Origin: CAYTQK01 sp964439745
GTDB lineage: Bacteria > Desulfobacterota > Desulfobacteria > Desulfobacterales > Desulfosudaceae
DNA: 5,878 bases
NCBI GenBank assembly: GCA_964439745.1
Contig: CAYTQK010000210.1
Span: 1-5,878, forward strand
Reading direction: 5' to 3'
Part shown: in pieces, positions 5,561-5,878 of the stretch
Position numbering within the stretch: the stretch's first letter is position 1
How the letters are laid out: each line of letters opens with the position of its first letter
The notes under the pieces: model-generated
Database searches by the model: none
What the model was told of the DNA's origin: nothing
Seen by the model: only the letters and a program-made list of their open reading frames with translations
Position numbers and translations under genes: made by a program

Positions 5561-5878
5561 TCGATAGTGGACAGGCGGAGCAGGCGCACGCCGCGGGGCG
5601 CCACCTCCAGAATCGCCTCACCGGTTTCCAGTTCGCCGCGCGTGATAGTGCCGGCAGTTTCGCCACTCAGCGCATCGCTCCACTGGTAGCGATCGTCGTA
5701 GAGGCCGGTGAAACGCAGGCGCAGCGGCAGAGAACTGTCGCTGTAATTGAAAAGGGCGACCAGGCGGTCCCGACCACTGTCATCCGCCATCAGCTGCACG
5801 TGATCATAGTAGTACTGTTCCTGGGGCCGCCAGATGAAACGCGAGAGGAGGTTTTGCGCCACCGCCGTCTCGAAACGC
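5557..5878 (-). CDS. C-terminal part of a probable glycoside hydrolase (N-terminus beyond window)
   Basis: The frame is open to the right edge, so the internal GTG at 5862 is not the true start; about 106 residues are visible. After a basic/aromatic stretch (FIWRPQEQYYYDHVQLM) the sequence alternates polar and hydrophobic residues: DRLVALFNYSDSSLPLRLRF, then YQWSDALSGETAG, then ILEVAPRGVRLLRL at the end. A phrase of the type 'VALFNYSD...W.D.lsGe...lev.prgvrllrl' is typical of the antiparallel beta-sandwich that closes many glycoside hydrolases, such as alpha-galactosidases and alpha-amylase-family enzymes. The catalytic domain lies outside the window, so the substrate and family cannot be named. 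The stop codon overlaps the start of the small exported gene. Confidence 0.55.
   Translation of the reverse strand, partial: RFETAVAQNLLSRFIWRPQEQYYYDHVQLMADDSGRDRLVALFNYSDSSLPLRLRFTGLYDDRYQWSDALSGETAGTITRGELETGEAILEVAPRGVRLLRLSTIE

Noticed and set aside
1..5878. CRISPR array, insertion sequence, tRNA or attachment site.
   Set aside because: No regularly spaced repeats, terminal inverted repeats, transposase-like protein or cloverleaf sequence was seen on either strand.

Overview
The window looks like a piece of a Gram-negative bacterial chromosome of moderate-to-high GC, most plausibly from the Desulfobacterota (former Deltaproteobacteria). That placement is inferred from the gene repertoire (FHA/Ser-Thr kinase signalling, a degenerate GGDEF protein, a small secreted protein with a GCFIETA motif) and not from any marker gene. 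All genes that can be supported lie on the minus strand, so the reading order is from high to low coordinates. No tRNA, rRNA, CRISPR array, transposase or phage gene is visible.

Right end (about 5326-5878): the C-terminal part of a probable glycoside-hydrolase-like protein enters from the window edge and stops at 5557. Its TGA overlaps an ATG in the ATGA arrangement. That ATG opens a small exported protein whose signal-peptide half and GCFIETA half lie in two different frames, so the gene is frameshifted or decayed. A perfect 16-bp hairpin with A and T tracts (5231-5266) closes this unit. Between it and the next promoter is about 145 bp with no gene.

Centre (1114-5075): a three-gene signalling operon. 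A near-consensus sigma70-type promoter (TTGACA, 17 bp, AATAAT) drives, in order, an FHA-domain phosphothreonine-binding protein with a C-terminal helical domain; a soluble Ser/Thr protein kinase with intact catalytic residues but an atypical glycine loop and activation segment; and a 748-residue protein with an alpha-helical sensor-like N-terminus, coiled coil and a C-terminal GGDEF-like domain that has lost its active-site signature. The kinase and the third gene overlap by 23 bp. A reasonable model is that the kinase phosphorylates proteins recognised by the FHA protein and the degenerate GGDEF protein is a substrate or scaffold, but partner identity is inference.

Left end (1-922): after a 191-bp gap, a membrane protein runs off the left edge. 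Its four N-terminal hydrophobic segments look like a voltage-sensor domain (S2 YxxExxxR, S3 aspartate, S4 with regularly spaced arginines). No S5-pore-S6 follows; at least 165 residues of helical, soluble-looking sequence come instead. This pore-less voltage-sensor protein next to a phospho-signalling operon is the most interesting item in the window.
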